A stretch of DNA of 64,000 nt, from NCBI GenBank assembly GCA_037178675.1, contig JAYMGJ010000119.1, positions 186,001-250,000 on the forward strand. The letters are read 5' to 3'. How positions within the stretch are numbered: the first letter of the stretch is position 1; each line of letters begins with the position of its first letter. The stretch is from Scleroderma bovista. Taxonomy: Eukaryota; Basidiomycota; Agaricomycetes; Boletales; Sclerodermataceae. The notes beneath the pieces were generated by a model. That model did not search any database and had not been told where the DNA came from. It saw only the letters and a list, made by a program, of their open reading frames with translations. Shown here in pieces: positions 23,579 to 35,882 of the stretch. A program made the translations under genes and the position numbers.

Positions 23579-25383
23579 ATGCCCAGTGTCGTCATCAACT
23601 CTGTACCATTTGTGACTCGTCTAAGGGCTGAGACTCATGGTTCCAAGGAGCTTATCCAGCGCGATCTTGCACGCATCACAAACATGCTCTCAGCACGGAA
23701 TACCGACGGTACAATGGCCTTTGTGAGCAGCGCACGTGCCGAGCAGGCTTTCCCTAGTGTCGACGCGACGAGCAACGGTATGTCTAAGATCTTCACTGCG
23801 TAATAACTTTCTAATTTCGTGCAGGCATTGTATACACTATCCCTGTTGGCGTCGGGCAACCCCCCACTGAATACACTCTTCTTGTCGACACTGGTTAGCC
23901 CAGACACTGTGTTTGTTGCCGTCCTGGCGCTCATGTATTTTCGACGATCGTAGGCAGTGCAATCACTTGGGTAGGTGCCAAGAAGAAGTATAATCCAACT
24001 AGCACAAGTCATCGCACGGGCAACTCAGTGGTACAACATTCTCTATATCTGACCTCGCGCGATTCCTGATTCCTTGCAGAACGCCAGTTACGGCGCAGGA
24101 TCGATGTCAGGCGATGTGTGTGAGAGTTACCTTGTTCCATACGTGAACGAGTACCTGATCTAGATATGACCTCAGATACGGACACCGTTACTCTGGGTCC
24201 GGGTCTCGTTGTCCAAAAACAATCCATCGGTGTTGCTAAGACCTCCAAAGCTATTCGTGATGTGGATGGCATTGTCGGGTAAGCGCATTGCTTCAGATGA
24301 CGGGATAGTATTCTGACCCGTTGAACCTCTCATTCTAGTCTTGGTCCCGTTGCACTTACCAGGGGAGCTGTAACGGGCGGCCGGGAGGTACCAACCGTCA
24401 TGGACAACCTATTTTCCCAAGGCGCTATCCCTTCAGACGTATTAGGGGTCTTCTATGCGCCATTGACCAAGGTTGGAGAGACCAACGGCGAGATCACTTT
24501 TGGTGGCATTGACGAATCGAAGTGAGCCCCATTCTCACACGATTAAGTATGCTTGTCTGACATACCATTACAGGATCACTGGCGACGTCAACTATGTGCC
24601 CCTCACGACTACTTCTCCGGCATCACTCGTGAGTCAGTCTTTCCCGGAGTCTGTATTGTAGTATGACACTCTGAGGTACCGCAGTACTGGGGAATCGACC
24701 AGAGCATTACCTACGGAAGTGGCACATCCATTCTTGACGCTGCCTCTGGCTTTATTGATACTGGGGCCACATTCCTTTACTTGATAACGGGTATGTACTT
24801 GTCTCTTCGTTTTACGCCATTCAACATCATTGGAAGATGCATTCAACGCCTACAAGCAGGCAACTGGCGCATCCACGGACAGGTGGGTACAATATCATGC
24901 AGATCCTCATCGGTTGACCGATGCAATACTTGCGTTCTTTTCAGCGCCACCGGCCTTCTGACCATCACGCAAGAACAGTACAATGCTCTTCAAAGCCTAT
25001 CTTTCCACATTGGCGGTGTTCGTTATTCACTTATCCTAGAAATTACTGACCTCACTCAGGTAAAATATAGGTCACGTACGAGTTCACACCGAACGCCCAA
25101 ATCTGGCCTCGTGCTCTAAATAGCGTGCTGAAAGGGGACCCAAATAAGATTTACCTCATTGTCGTGGAAATCCCATCGTCAGGAGGGATCGACGGCATCC
25201 GAGTCGTTAGTACGTCTCTGCTCTATCTCGCTCGCTCCCTTGAGCAATATTGATTCCTGCCTGTGTCATGGGCATTAAATAGACGGTTTCTCATGGCTAC
25301 AGCGCTTCTATACCGTGTATGACAACACAAACGATCGGGTTGGGTTTGCCACGACTCACTACACAGATGCCAATACCAACTGA
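23579..25383 (+). CDS. Pepsin-like aspartic peptidase 1 (family A1)
   Basis: A1 peptidases cleave proteins with two catalytic aspartates in a bilobed fold, usually in secretions or the vacuole. The ATG is at 23579; some ten short introns join the exons. The N-lobe has the VGVGQPPTEYTLLVDTG strand ending in the first catalytic DTG (split by an intron, then SAITWVGA) and the flap YGAGSMSGDV. The C-lobe has YWGIDQSITYG and the second catalytic motif GFIDTGATFLYL. The terminal TVYDNTNDRVGFATT is family-typical, and the stop TGA is at 25381. The propeptide-like start MPSVVINSVPFVTRLRAE carries no hydrophobic signal sequence. Either an upstream exon is missing from my model or the enzyme is not exported classically. 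The first motif reads DTGSAIT where most family members have DTGSSNT. It is a diverged paralogue of the gene at 28313. Confidence 0.85.
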
Positions 25384-26085
25384 TCAGGGTAGCATGATAT
25401 GGGGTTGATATTTGTTAGCAGGTGTTCAAATGGACTCATGAAACACCTGCCTGTATGCACGATGTAGGATCTATTACTTACAATACATCCCATCTGGGAG
25501 CACTCGAGACTCAATGCTCCCACTGGTCCGTCAGTAAGCACAAACCAATTGTTTATCGAATCATATGGGATATAAAGTTGCTCAGTTCCCCGCAAGCTCT
25601 TAATGTTCCGAAGATCATCAAGTATTTCGAGCTCAACTGTGTCTGGGTACGGCCCTACGTGGTGCATGTTGCTTATGAGCTCGAATTGATCCATGCGAAC
25701 CTGATTGAACCACGAATGATGCCTACGAATCCCTGGGTGATGTTGCCATATCAAAAAGCAACATCATCCAGGGTTCAGCATGGCGTTACGCACGCATATA
25801 CAGGATTAGGACTAGAGGTACATACCTGCATGGGTGGTGGCGTAGGATACTCAAGCATCGCTCGACTCAATGGCCAGGAACAAAGGAAGACGAGACATGT
25901 AAGAGATGGGTACAGACCATAATCTGTGCAATTGGTACACCATCAAATCCTGACGGAAGGTAATACGCCAGACTCAGAGCACTGAGACTCGGGATGCCTG
26001 AGTGAAAGAACAGAAGGAACAGGTCGGAACTCGAAGTTTTCAATTTCCGTTGCGCTGGCCGCCTCGCAACCAGTGACGCTTTGTC
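25384..26085. other. Intergenic
   Basis: A 166-codon plus-strand ORF at 25,422-25,922 overlaps minus-strand ORFs and shows no domain. I do not support it as a gene. Nothing else is recognisable. Confidence 0.5.
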
Positions 26086-27448
26086 ATGGCACCTCTATTC
26101 CAGGCCCTCGAAGTTGCCTTCCACTCAAAAGTTCAGGATGGATTGTCCATATATCGCTGCGAGCTGGATCGGCACTGGACAGTAGGCGTGTGAGGATCAG
26201 ACTTGCTGCATATTTATGCATTCACAGTTGACTTGTCCATGTCCAAGCTATGCGCTGGTGCATTAAAGGGCATAAATGCATGGTAATTCACCAGTGGATT
26301 CCAATTGCATACCTTTGGAGCGAGTCAGCTGTTCAATGCATGGAACTTACTGTCTTTTCTCTGTCTTCACAGTGTCGCTCAGGGAGGCAAGTAATGTTGC
26401 GCTGGATATATGTCAAATTCAACATTCCGGGTCATAGGATACGCCCTTGGAACGCTCGTTGAAGCTTCCATCCAGCACCAGGCAGCTAGCGAATTCTCTC
26501 ATACAGACCCCGTCCACGTCACAGCTCACTTCCTTCGTGCTACAAACGTTGGAACGGGCGAAGTGCAGATCAAGTTAGTTAAGACAGGAAAGACCTTTAC
26601 AAACTTGCACGCTCAGCTTGTACAGAATGTGCGTGCTTTCCCTCTTCCATCTGCCACGTATCCTCAATGATACATTCAGGGAAGTACAAAGATCACAGCC
26701 CATCTTGTTTTTGGGGATCTCTCACCGCAGCCTTCAGCGTCTATCCAAAGAACGCTGGCCCCGCCGTCACCTTACGCACGGCGCCTACCTTTGCACTTTC
26801 ATCCCAGTCAAGTCTCCCCAATCAAAGGCCAGAATCCATTCGCATATGGCAAGTCTCAAATGCAATGGTCAGTAGACCAAATGATCGCTGCACGTAATCA
26901 GCCAGATAGCTCGACGAGGACGAACAGTGAGACTGTAGGCGGTGGTGGTGCCGAGTGGGGTGCATGGTGTGAACTGAAGATCGAAGGCGACAAGCTCAGG
27001 ACGTCTGCCATACCCTTCTTCGCGGATAATTTCATGAATCTCCCATTCCTCCTACCGGATAGTGAACCCGCACACACCAGAGCGATGCAAAAGTGAGCAT
27101 AGCCCGGAATGCAGGACAACTAACTCAATGCAGAAGGCTGATTTCGTTCGCAGCTGGTGCCCAACCATTACAATGTCCGTAGAGTTCAAGACTAGGATAC
27201 CTTCCTCCGCAGAATTCTCTGATCGCACTGTTGGTCTCTATTCTGAATCAAGGTTCCTCCACGACCCTCATGGGAGACACAATGCCCGTGTTGAGGTCTG
27301 GACAGCACCTTCTGGCATTGATCAGGGGAACGTAGAAGAAGGGTGGAGAGACAGACAGTACTGCATAGCTGTTGCGGACCAGATGGGACTGATACTTCCT
27401 ATGGATCTCATTTTAAAGGAGGGAAATAGGGATGGTACTAAACTCTGA
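26086..27448 (+). CDS. Thioesterase-fold (hot-dog) protein, acyl-CoA thioesterase-like
   Basis: Fungal members of this double-hot-dog family are annotated as thioesterase-like and are thought to hydrolyse acyl-CoA; the substrate is unknown here. Exon 1 (26086-26189) starts MAPLFQALEVAF and ends in WTVG. A 14-nt exon 2 (26373-26386) supplies VAQGG. Exon 3 (26438-26628) continues with YALGTLVEAS, matching the family's W-x-G-x3-GGY-x-L signature at the first hot-dog helix. Exon 4 (26681 to about 27,072) includes the linker and ADNFMNLPFLLP. The last exon, after an acceptor near 27,153, gives WCPTITMSVEFKTRIP and ends AVADQMGLILPMD with stop TGA at 27446-27448. The second intron (26387-26437) begins GCAAGT, so it is a GC-AG intron. 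The microexon is deduced from frame and family motif, not from transcript data. Confidence 0.75.
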
Positions 27449-28312
27449 GATACTTTTGGCGGCGCAGAGGACATCGGTGCGTTCTATGGTATACTCTGAC
27501 GTGGAGCTCCGTACCCATCCTTACTACCTACTCGTCGTCCGATCGTTGATCGTATATCCGTGCATACTGAATGACGGCGTTCAAGTTCTTTTCATCTGAT
27601 CGAGATGCTCCTTGCCGTGTCCAGCTGGTGACCACATCACTAGTCGTCCCCGCCACTTCCATGGAGGTGCATCCTGGCCTCAGGATTTGCCCAAAGAGGA
27701 TGATTCCGCGAAGGAAGGCACTTCCCGATTTGACAGTCACTGGCCCCAGCGCACTCAACAAGACAGCAGTACACTTAGTTGCGTTGTCCATGTGCTTCTG
27801 GCACACGATGCCATATTGAACAGTCTCCTCGGATCAGCTGGTTGGGAAACAGACCCCCGTACGTTCATTGCAGGTGCGTCAGCGGAACAACTGATGTTAC
27901 ACATGGAGTCAGTTCTGGCCCAAAAACAGAATGAAAACACTTTGTGCCCACCCATAATTGTCACACGGACACCCTTCCGCTGGCGAGGATGTATGTTACT
28001 TACTGTCACGTCCCCGCATTCGCAACTCGTCCTGTGAACCAGGTGAGTATCAGTCTTGCAGGGTGCTTCCGTCCATTCTGAGGCCCCTTCCCTCATTTGA
28101 TTGTCAGGCGAGGAAGGGGATCGGGGCTGAGGTACCCCAGTAGGCCCTGAGGCTTTGACTTTATCCACTTATTTGGGCACCAGTAGGCCGACCATAAGTG
28201 GTTCCTCCTTTGAGAGAGGATAAAGACAGGAGCTTCTAGCCCGAAACCTACCCATTGATCCCCATTCTTCGCAGATTCAATCGCTCTCTCATCCTCCAGC
28301 TGTTATCCCAGG
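27449..28312. other. Intergenic with unassigned ORFs
   Basis: Overlapping ORFs on both strands (plus 27,612-28,037; minus 27,528-27,806 and 27,755-28,168) have no recognisable domain, and none extends cleanly by splicing. The stretch is the upstream region of aspartic peptidase 2, with a TATA-like GGATAAAG near 28,217. Confidence 0.4.
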
Positions 28313-30177
28313 ATGTCCCACGTCATAGTCCGCAACGCACCCTTCGCTACTGGCTTCCGTGCAGCGCAAAACGGGGCCAGAGAACTCCTCCAGCGCGATC
28401 GCGCGCGCGCTGCCAAGCTGCTCGCAGGAATATCTCCTCACGGACCTCACGCGTTCCTGGAGTCCTTTCAGTACCCCAAGCACTGTGGAAAGACCGGCAC
28501 TTTGGCTTCCCCTGCTCATGAAAATACCCAGAGAAGCGTCGATGTGACCGACGCAGGTATGTCAGCGATACATCGAGCAGACAACGGGGATGCAGGTTCA
28601 CTTACGTCCCACAGGTGTGACATACACCATGTCCGTCGGCGTTGGGAGCCCTGCAACCACATATAACCTCCTCATTGACACTGGTACGTACAAGGGAATC
28701 ACCTTGTGACGATCCTGGTTGGGAGTTAATTCGCGTCAACGAATACAGGTAGTTCCAATACCTGGGTCGGTGCCCACAAAGCATACCATCCTTCTCGCAC
28801 AAGCCACTTCACTGGAAACACAGTGGTGCGTCTGGCGCCAATGTTCAGTTTTGATCCACGTTTGACTGTTTGAGATCAGGATGTCAGCTATGGGTCCGGA
28901 GTTATGTCAGGCGAGGAATGTATGCGTTTCTTTTGGAGTCACGTGAATTCTGTCTGACCCGGAGATGGTTGTAGACACCGACACTGTTACCCTTGGCCCG
29001 CATCTCGTAATTCGAAACCAGTCTATTGGTGTTGCCACAAGCACACAGGGTTTTGAAGGCATCGACGGTATCCTTGGGAAAGCCTAATTACACCAAATAT
29101 CACTTCGACGATGCACTGACTAGATGTCACCTCTAGAATTGGCCCTGTTGATCTCACTCGGAACACCGTTTCAAATACCGATGAAGTACCTACAGTTACA
29201 GACAATCTCTATAATCAAGGAACTATCCATATGGATTTGTTGGGCATCTCCTATGAGCCCTCGTCGACTGAGGGCATGAGGAATGGCGAGATTACTTTTG
29301 GTGGCGTTGACGAGTCAAAGTATGATCTGTTCCTGTGATGGTCCAGCAGCTCAGAAGTTTACATATTTTCAACAGGTTCACCGGTGAAATTAACTATGTA
29401 CCCATTACGTCCACCACTCCTGCGGCACACGTGAGTGAAGGTAGAAGCTATGTTCTGAAGTTCTGAAGTGATAGCGCACCTTTCATCTTTAGTACTGGGG
29501 AATTGACCAGACTATCACTTATGGTCAGAATACTCCACTCCTGCATGACTCTGCTGGTATTGTCGACACCGGTACTACCCTTCTTCTCCTTGCCACTGGT
29601 ATGTGTTCTTAACATTTCATTATTTCATGCTTATCATTCTTCGAAGATGCATTCGATACATACCAGGAGGCAACTGGTGCAGTTTTGGATGAGTAAGTAT
29701 ACAATAAAGGACACTATGAGGTTGACAAATACCAGTTTGCTTATCAGGACTACCGGCCTTCTGACCATCACACAAGAGCAGTATGACGCTCTGCGGAGCC
29801 TGTTCTTTAACATAGGTGGAGTGTGTCCCTTCTTTTCTTCGCATAGTACTATCACCCACTCGGAATGATGGATGGGAATATAGGTCACGTATGAATTCAC
29901 GCCAAATGCACAAATTTGGCCTCGGGCATTGAACACTATTCTCGGAGGTGATCCCAACCAAATCTACCTTATCACCTGTGATCTTCAGTTTCCAACTGGG
30001 AGTGGTCTAGATTTCATCAGTAGGTCCCTGGGTTCAAGTCTCTGCCTACCTTCATGATTAAACAATCTACTTCCAGATGGTTTTGGGTGGTTGCAGCATT
30101 TCTATGCTGTTTATGACACAACTAATGCTCGTGTTGGGATCGCCACAACTCCATTTACTAGTGCTGAAACTAATTGA
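28313..30177 (+). CDS. Pepsin-like aspartic peptidase 2 (family A1)
   Basis: A paralogue of the gene at 23579 with the same exon pattern. The ATG is at 28313 (MSHVIVRNAPFATGFRAA), again without a signal peptide. Key segments: TYNLLIDTG then SSNTWVGAHKAYHP (canonical first catalytic motif DTGSSNT), flap SYGSGVMSGEE, LGPHLVIRNQSIGVA, NGEITFGGVDESK, YWGIDQTITYG, second catalytic motif AGIVDTGTTLLLLA, then VTYEFTPNAQIWPRAL and the terminal YAVYDTTNARVGIATT. The stop TGA is at 30175-30177. It lies about 4.7 kb downstream of copy 1 on the same strand, with the thioesterase gene between, so the pair arose by local duplication. Its motifs are closer to consensus than those of copy 1. It runs convergent to NWD2. 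Confidence 0.87.
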
Positions 30178-30501
30178 AGTCATACTCGAGAGTTCAATTT
30201 GCCTTTGGGGTTATGTGTGACAGTCTGCATGAACTGTTTTGTTATGGGCCATTTGTCATGGTGAATGGGTTGCTTGTATCAAGTAATATAATATCTTTGG
30301 AAACACTTGGAAATTAGCTTTTGATCAAATCAGCTCCCCAATGAAAGGTCTGAGGTCTGAACAGGTGGCCATAATGTGGGGCTAGCTTTCCTGAAGGACA
30401 ATTATGGCTTTGTAGTTAACAAAAACAAATGTTCCAAATACATTGAAGGGTGGATACTACAAGGGGAGAAAACAACAATGGATTACTATTGCACAACATT
30501 G
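30178..30501. other. Intergenic, end of the right inverted arm
   Basis: 3' flanks of two convergent genes. The part next to NWD2 still resembles DNA after the NWD1 stop (8898-9010), marking the inner edge of the duplication. Confidence 0.5.
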
Positions 30502-33500
30502 TCAAGACTCAAAACATTCTTGCCACTTTGTCCCATGTGCCATTTCACTGAGGTCCAACTCCACACATCCTTGTGGGATAACTAGCCTAGTACACATGCT
30601 ATAGAATGGCTCTGTCATAGTACTTGGAACCCAGAGAAGCAACTGGCCATGTTGACCTCTAATCCATCCATCTGAATGAAGTCTAACACACTGGTGGAAG
30701 TCCTCATCATTATGGGAACAGAGGCTTTTCTCTTGATCATGCAAAGCATGGGATAAAACAGAGGAGAATCTGATAGAAGGATATACACTTTGGGGTTCAA
30801 CACCATTGATTGGCATCATGGCAGCAAAGGAACAATAGTCTTCTATTGCAAATGGGATTGAATATGAGTCTATGACAATGTCACTGAAATTACTAGTAAT
30901 AGACTTACTGTTGCACATAGACTCTTCATTGGGTTGAGAAGTATTCTTGCCAACATCATGATTGCAGATTCTTACACCTCTCCTAGCTTCCCAGACTCTC
31001 ACAATCTTATCTGCTGAGCCTGACACAATCATTATACCATTGGGGGAGAATGCAACTGATGTGACATAGTCAGTGTGGCCTTGAATTGTATTGCCAATCT
31101 GCACACCCCTTGTAGCATCCCAGACTCTCACAGTCTTGTCATGTGAGCCTGACACAATCCTTGTGCCATCAAGGGGGAATGCAACTGATGTGGCCCACTC
31201 AGTGTGGCCTTGAAGTGGACTGCCAATCTCCACACCCCTCTCAGCATCCCAGACTCTCACAGTCTCATCATCTGAGCCTGACACAATCCTTGTGCTATCA
31301 GGGGAGAATGCAACTGATCTGACATAGTCAGTGTGGCCTTGAAGTGGACTGCCAATCTGCACACCCCTCTCAGCATCCCAGACTCTCACAGTCTTGTCAG
31401 AAGAGCCTGACACAATTCTTGTGCCATCAGGGGAGAATGCAACTGATGTGACATAGTGAGTGTGGCCTTGAAGTGGACTGCCAATCTCCACACCTCTCTC
31501 AGCATCCCAGACTCTCACAGTCTCATCATCTGAGCCTGACACAATCCTTGTGCCATCAGGGGAGAATGCAACTGATCTGACCCACTCAGTGTGGCCTTGA
31601 AGTGGACTGCCAATCTGCACACCCCTCTCAGCATCCCAGACTCTCACAGTCTTGTCAGAAGAGCCTGACACAATTCTTGTGCCATCAGGGGAGAATGCAA
31701 CTGATGTGACATAGTCAGTGTGGCCTTGAAGTGGACTGCCAATCTGCACACCCCTCTCAGCATCCCAGACTCTCACAGTCTTGTCAGAAGAGCCTGACAC
31801 AATTCTTGTGCCATCAGGGGAGAATGCAACTGATGTGACATAGTCAGTGTGGCCTTGAAGTGGACTGCCAATCTCCACACCCCTCTCAGCATCCCAGACT
31901 CTCACAGTCTTGTCAGAAGAGCCTGACACAATCCTTGTGCCATCAGGGGAGAATGCAACTGATGTGACATAGTCAGTGTGGCCTTGAAGTGGACTGCCAA
32001 TCTCCACACCCCTCTCAGCATCCCAGACTCTCACAGTCTCATCATCTGAGCCTGACACAATCCTTGTGCTATCAGGGGAGAATGCAACTGATGTGACATA
32101 GTGAGTGTGGCCTTGAAGTGGACTGCCAATCTCCACACCCCTCTCAGCATCCCAGACTCTCACAGTCTTGTCATTTGAGCCTGACACAATCCTTGTGCCA
32201 TCAGGGGAGAATGCAACTGATCTGACATAGTGAGTGTGGCCTTGAAGTGGACTGCCAATCTCCACACCCCTCTCAGCATCCCAGACTCTCACAGTCTTGT
32301 CATTTGAGCCTGACACAATCCTTGTGCCATCAGGGGAGAATGCAACTGATCTGACATAGTCAGTGTGGCCTTGAAGTGGACTGCCAATCTCCACACCCCT
32401 CTCAGCATCCCAGACTCTCACAGTCTCATCATCTGAGCCTGACACAATCCTTGTGCCATCAGGGGAGAATGCAACTGATGTGACATAGTGAGTGTGGCCT
32501 TGAAGTGGACTGCCAATCTCCACACCCCTCTCAGCATCCCAGACTCTCACAGTCTCATCATCTGAGCCTGACACAATCCTTGTGCCATCAGGGGAGAATG
32601 CAACTGATCTGACATAGTCAGTGTGGCCTTGAAGTGGACTGCCAATCTGCACACCCCTCTCAGCATCCCAGACTCTCACAGTCTTGTCATGTGAGCCTGA
32701 CACAATCCTTGTGCCATCAGGGGAGAATGCAACTGATGTGACATAGTCAGTGTGGCCTTGAAGTGGACTGCCAATCTCCACACCCCTCTCAGCATCCCAG
32801 ACTCTCACAGTCTTGTCATGTGAGCCTGACACAATCCTTGTTCCATCAGGGGAAAATGCAACTGATGTGACCCACAAAATGTGGCCTTGAAGCAGAATCT
32901 GAGTGGATGGCCACTCTTTGTGATGCCCTGCAGCCACTTTTGCAATGCATGGAAACCTTGCCCTTAGAGCCTTAAATAGCAATGAGTCTTCAGGAGCAAA
33001 TGGCAGTGCAGAGAGATATAAGTGGGGAGTGCTTGCAGAGGATGCAATAGAAAAGTTGTGAATGAACTTCACACCATCCTTTGCTAGTGCTGCAACATCC
33101 TCATATCCCTTCTTCCCCTGGAACCCCTGTGTTACTAAGGAACCCATTATTTAGCAGAGTTACTCACCTGCAACCACCTCCCAGCACTCAAAAGAGCAGG
33201 TGCAGCATTGCCAAGTACACCCAACAAACTCAGTACTTCAAACCAGAATAAGATCCTTTCATTCCCCACAATTTCCTTCACATGATCTGCAAGAACAGGA
33301 TCAAACTTGGAGGCCTGCAAATGCCTGGCCCAGAATCGACAGGAGTATGAGAGGTGGGGGGGAATTTTGGCTTTAACTCTCTCAGCAAGATCAGGTACCT
33401 CCGAATTGAGCAAGTAGGAGCTCTGTAGGCCACAGATATTGAAGCATAGGCCCCCATGAAGGACACGAAGTGATGCAACAGCAATGTCCTCCTGAACATT

Positions 33501-35882
33501 GGCCTCCCCAACAAAGTAGTCTCCACTCCGAGATTGATCAGTCAAGAAGTCGTAAAACGAGGCATGGAGTGGACGGATGGGCACGGTGCGGTCGGTGACA
33601 CCACTCAGCAATGACCCCATAAAGTCGAGAATGATGGCAATACGAAAATGATCGTCTGTGTGTGGGAAGCACTTGCGCATCACATGTAATTCTTCCATCG
33701 GCAATGGTTCTAATGTGTGAAGGATTTGTCGCATCAAGGAGCGGAACCTTGCGAGACCCATTTTTCCAGCTTTCTCCATGAGATTGTCCAGGATTGATCT
33801 ATACATACTGTCCAGAAGTGTTGCCCCCTCTCCAGATGCACGCGCTATCAATTCTTTGAACCGCTCTTCGGTTGTTCGACCAAGAGTACTTGGTCCGACA
33901 AACTCGCAGGCGAGACGAGCCCATTCGAACAAGCCATCAGCTCTGCGAGTGATCTCGTCGATCTCCCTGTTCCCAATGTCTTCCAAGGTGCCAAGCTCAT
34001 TGGACACATACAGACGAATATCACGTTCGGCGAAAATAGTGGAGACATCATCCAACGAAGCCACTTTCACATGCTGAGCATTACCCAGAGCACGAGTGAT
34101 GTCGGATAATGGTCGTGATGTGAGGAGGATTCGGAAGTTGGAAGGGAGAGAAGCAGCTTCTGTTGATGTAAGCGCCGACAGGATGTGCTTTCGCGATGAG
34201 TCGGCACCACTCTCGTCCAATGCGTCGATTACCAGGACAACCTTTCCGACTATTCCACCCGAAATCTTTGATAAAGGTTCCAGAAGAAGCTTCTCCCACT
34301 GTTGCATCACGTCGGGTGTGGCCTTGAGGGTGTTATCCTCCTCGATAACTTTAGCCAGCACCCGTCGAAACGCAGGGTCACAGTTTGCGAGGTCGCGAGC
34401 GATGGTCGACAACATCTTTTCGTGCCGACGATCTGTCTGTCTGTCGCGCGCAAAGCAAAAGCACGACCCGAGTCCCCCCACGTTCTTGAACCACAGAGCA
34501 ATCGTATGGGCGATGGCAGATTTTCCTCTTCCCGCCTGGCCGTGAAGCCAGAAGATCCGCGGTGCATTGACGTCCGGGTCGTGGATCCAGTCTACAATCT
34601 CCTGCAGAATTTCCCCTCTCGTGCCATCCAGGCACTTCTTTGTCGTATTGAGTCCAGCTCCGCTTGCATACGCCATGCCATCCAAGTTCAAATCCTCCAG
34701 GACACGGTAGACGTTGATATGCGTGTCGCGAACTGCACGGTCGCGGTATTGTTGCATCAACGCATCTAGAGCCTTGTTGTAATCGTCGACAGCAGCCTGC
34801 GTTTCGGACGCGATGTTCTTTCCGAGTCGTTTCCCTACAGTGGAACCTGATTAGAACATTGTCAAGGAAGTAAGGGATTTGGCCTACAGAAGCTTTTTGT
34901 TTCAGAATAGTTCTTGATGAACTGAGCACAATTGCTGATCATTTGGGCAATACGTGCGAGGGTATCTTTCATTGTATCAAGGTTTGATAGCGTATTTTCT
35001 TCAAGAAGGAACTCGTAAACGGTTTGTACTTTTAGAAGCAAGTCGGAGATCGATTGGTCTAGGTTCGCTTGCGTAATGATCACCTAACGACAATGGTGAG
35101 ATGCATGCCATTGGTGACCAGAAGACATACCTGGGCTGCACTGGTTAGGATCCCCAAGGCCATCTGAGCGTAAGGGTGGATCTGCGTACAAATGTCAGCC
35201 CGACCGTTGCGCCGAGTAAAGTGAGAAATCATACATTGGCAATAGTACTGACTACGGTGTTGAAAGTCTTAAGTGGTTGGAGGTATGTCGAGTTGATGGT
35301 GTCTATCTGCGAGACGGCAGTGCTAATCCCACCAACAACCCCGAAAGCGTGTTGTGCAACAGGGGGCACAAGTCTTGCTGAGCCAAACTCTTGTTGGGCA
35401 GCATCGATCTTGTCGTGAGGATCGCTCAGTAAATGGCATTAAACATGGACGCAATCCGTTTATCATACCTCGTGGGCTGGTGCAAGGCGGGTTGAACTCT
35501 GTTGCAAATCGCGCGGCTGTAAAGAAATCATGAAAGCTGCCTCTTATACCCCATGGAAAGCTTGGGATAGTTCCGTTTGAACAGATGTACTCACGCTTAT
35601 GGAGAAACTCGCGATACTTTGATTGGACCAGTTGGGGAATAAATTCTTGAACCTCCCCATTTTCCCCTTTCTGATGCCGTCGGATCCGGGCGATGTTGAG
35701 ACTATGCCAGGAGTAGGAGCTCGAGATGACCCTTGTGACTGGTTTCTGTCAGGACATGAAGGCGATCGCTGGGGGATCGAGTTGCGTACCAGGTCCATCT
35801 GAGGATCCGTTGTAACTTGAGTCGGTCCAGCTTTCCGAGGTTTCAGCCAGGGGCGACGAATCTTGGACTGATTGTCGGTCAT
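30502..35882 (-). CDS. NWD2: intact NACHT-WD40 STAND (NLR-like) protein
   Basis: Predicted cytosolic STAND switch, intact paralogue of NWD1. Exons on the minus strand: 35595-35882 (start MTDNQSKIRRPWLKPRKAG), 35469-35516, 35235-35408, 35131-35181, 34888-35083, 33168-34834, 30502-33126. These sum to 5049 nt, about 1682 aa. The N-terminal region is Ser/Pro-rich and then helical (IHPYAQMALGILTSAAQ, then ANLDQSISDLLLKV), as seen before NACHT in agaric STAND proteins; it may be a Goodbye-like domain but I am not certain. Then come FWKRLGKNIASET, Walker A GQAGRGKS (about 34,520-34,545), Walker B VLVIDALDES, LLTSRP, a winged-helix-like stretch, 15 WD40 repeats and a C-terminal domain with DGWIRGQHGQLLLWVPS. 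The ATG at 35936 is in frame too, but the one at 35882 is conserved with NWD1. No lesion seen. Confidence 0.9.
30958..32892 (-). repeat. 15 near-identical 129-bp WD40 repeats (NWD2)
   Basis: Unit starts recur exactly every 129 nt from 32892 down to 31086. The first (GHILWV) and the last two units (AFPLDG; AFSPNGIM, DATRG, EARRG) are diverged, while the inner twelve are nearly uniform. This is the usual pattern when homogenisation acts inside an array and not at its edges. Variable codons are the same as in NWD1 (after QGHT, T/R, residue before D(K/E), Q/E), but the residue sets differ: mostly DY and HY, some EW. Confidence 0.95.
33127..33167 (-). other. 41-nt intron at the NACHT/WD40 boundary of NWD2
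   Basis: GTGAGT...ACACAG, same length and position as in NWD1, with the same TAATG overlap of the NACHT-frame stop and an in-frame ATG for the WD40 exon. Removal joins GRWLQ to GFQGKKGYED. Confidence 0.75.

Noticed and set aside
25422..25922. 166-codon plus-strand ORF
   Set aside because: Overlaps a minus-strand ORF of similar length; no family features.
27528..28168. Overlapping ORFs on both strands as a possible gene
   Set aside because: Neither strand gives a convincing domain or splice path; left as unassigned intergenic DNA.
34096..34769. Plus-strand ORFs of 149 and 155 codons inside NWD2
   Set aside because: They are antisense to the NACHT exon and recur as antisense frames in NWD1, a by-product of codon bias.
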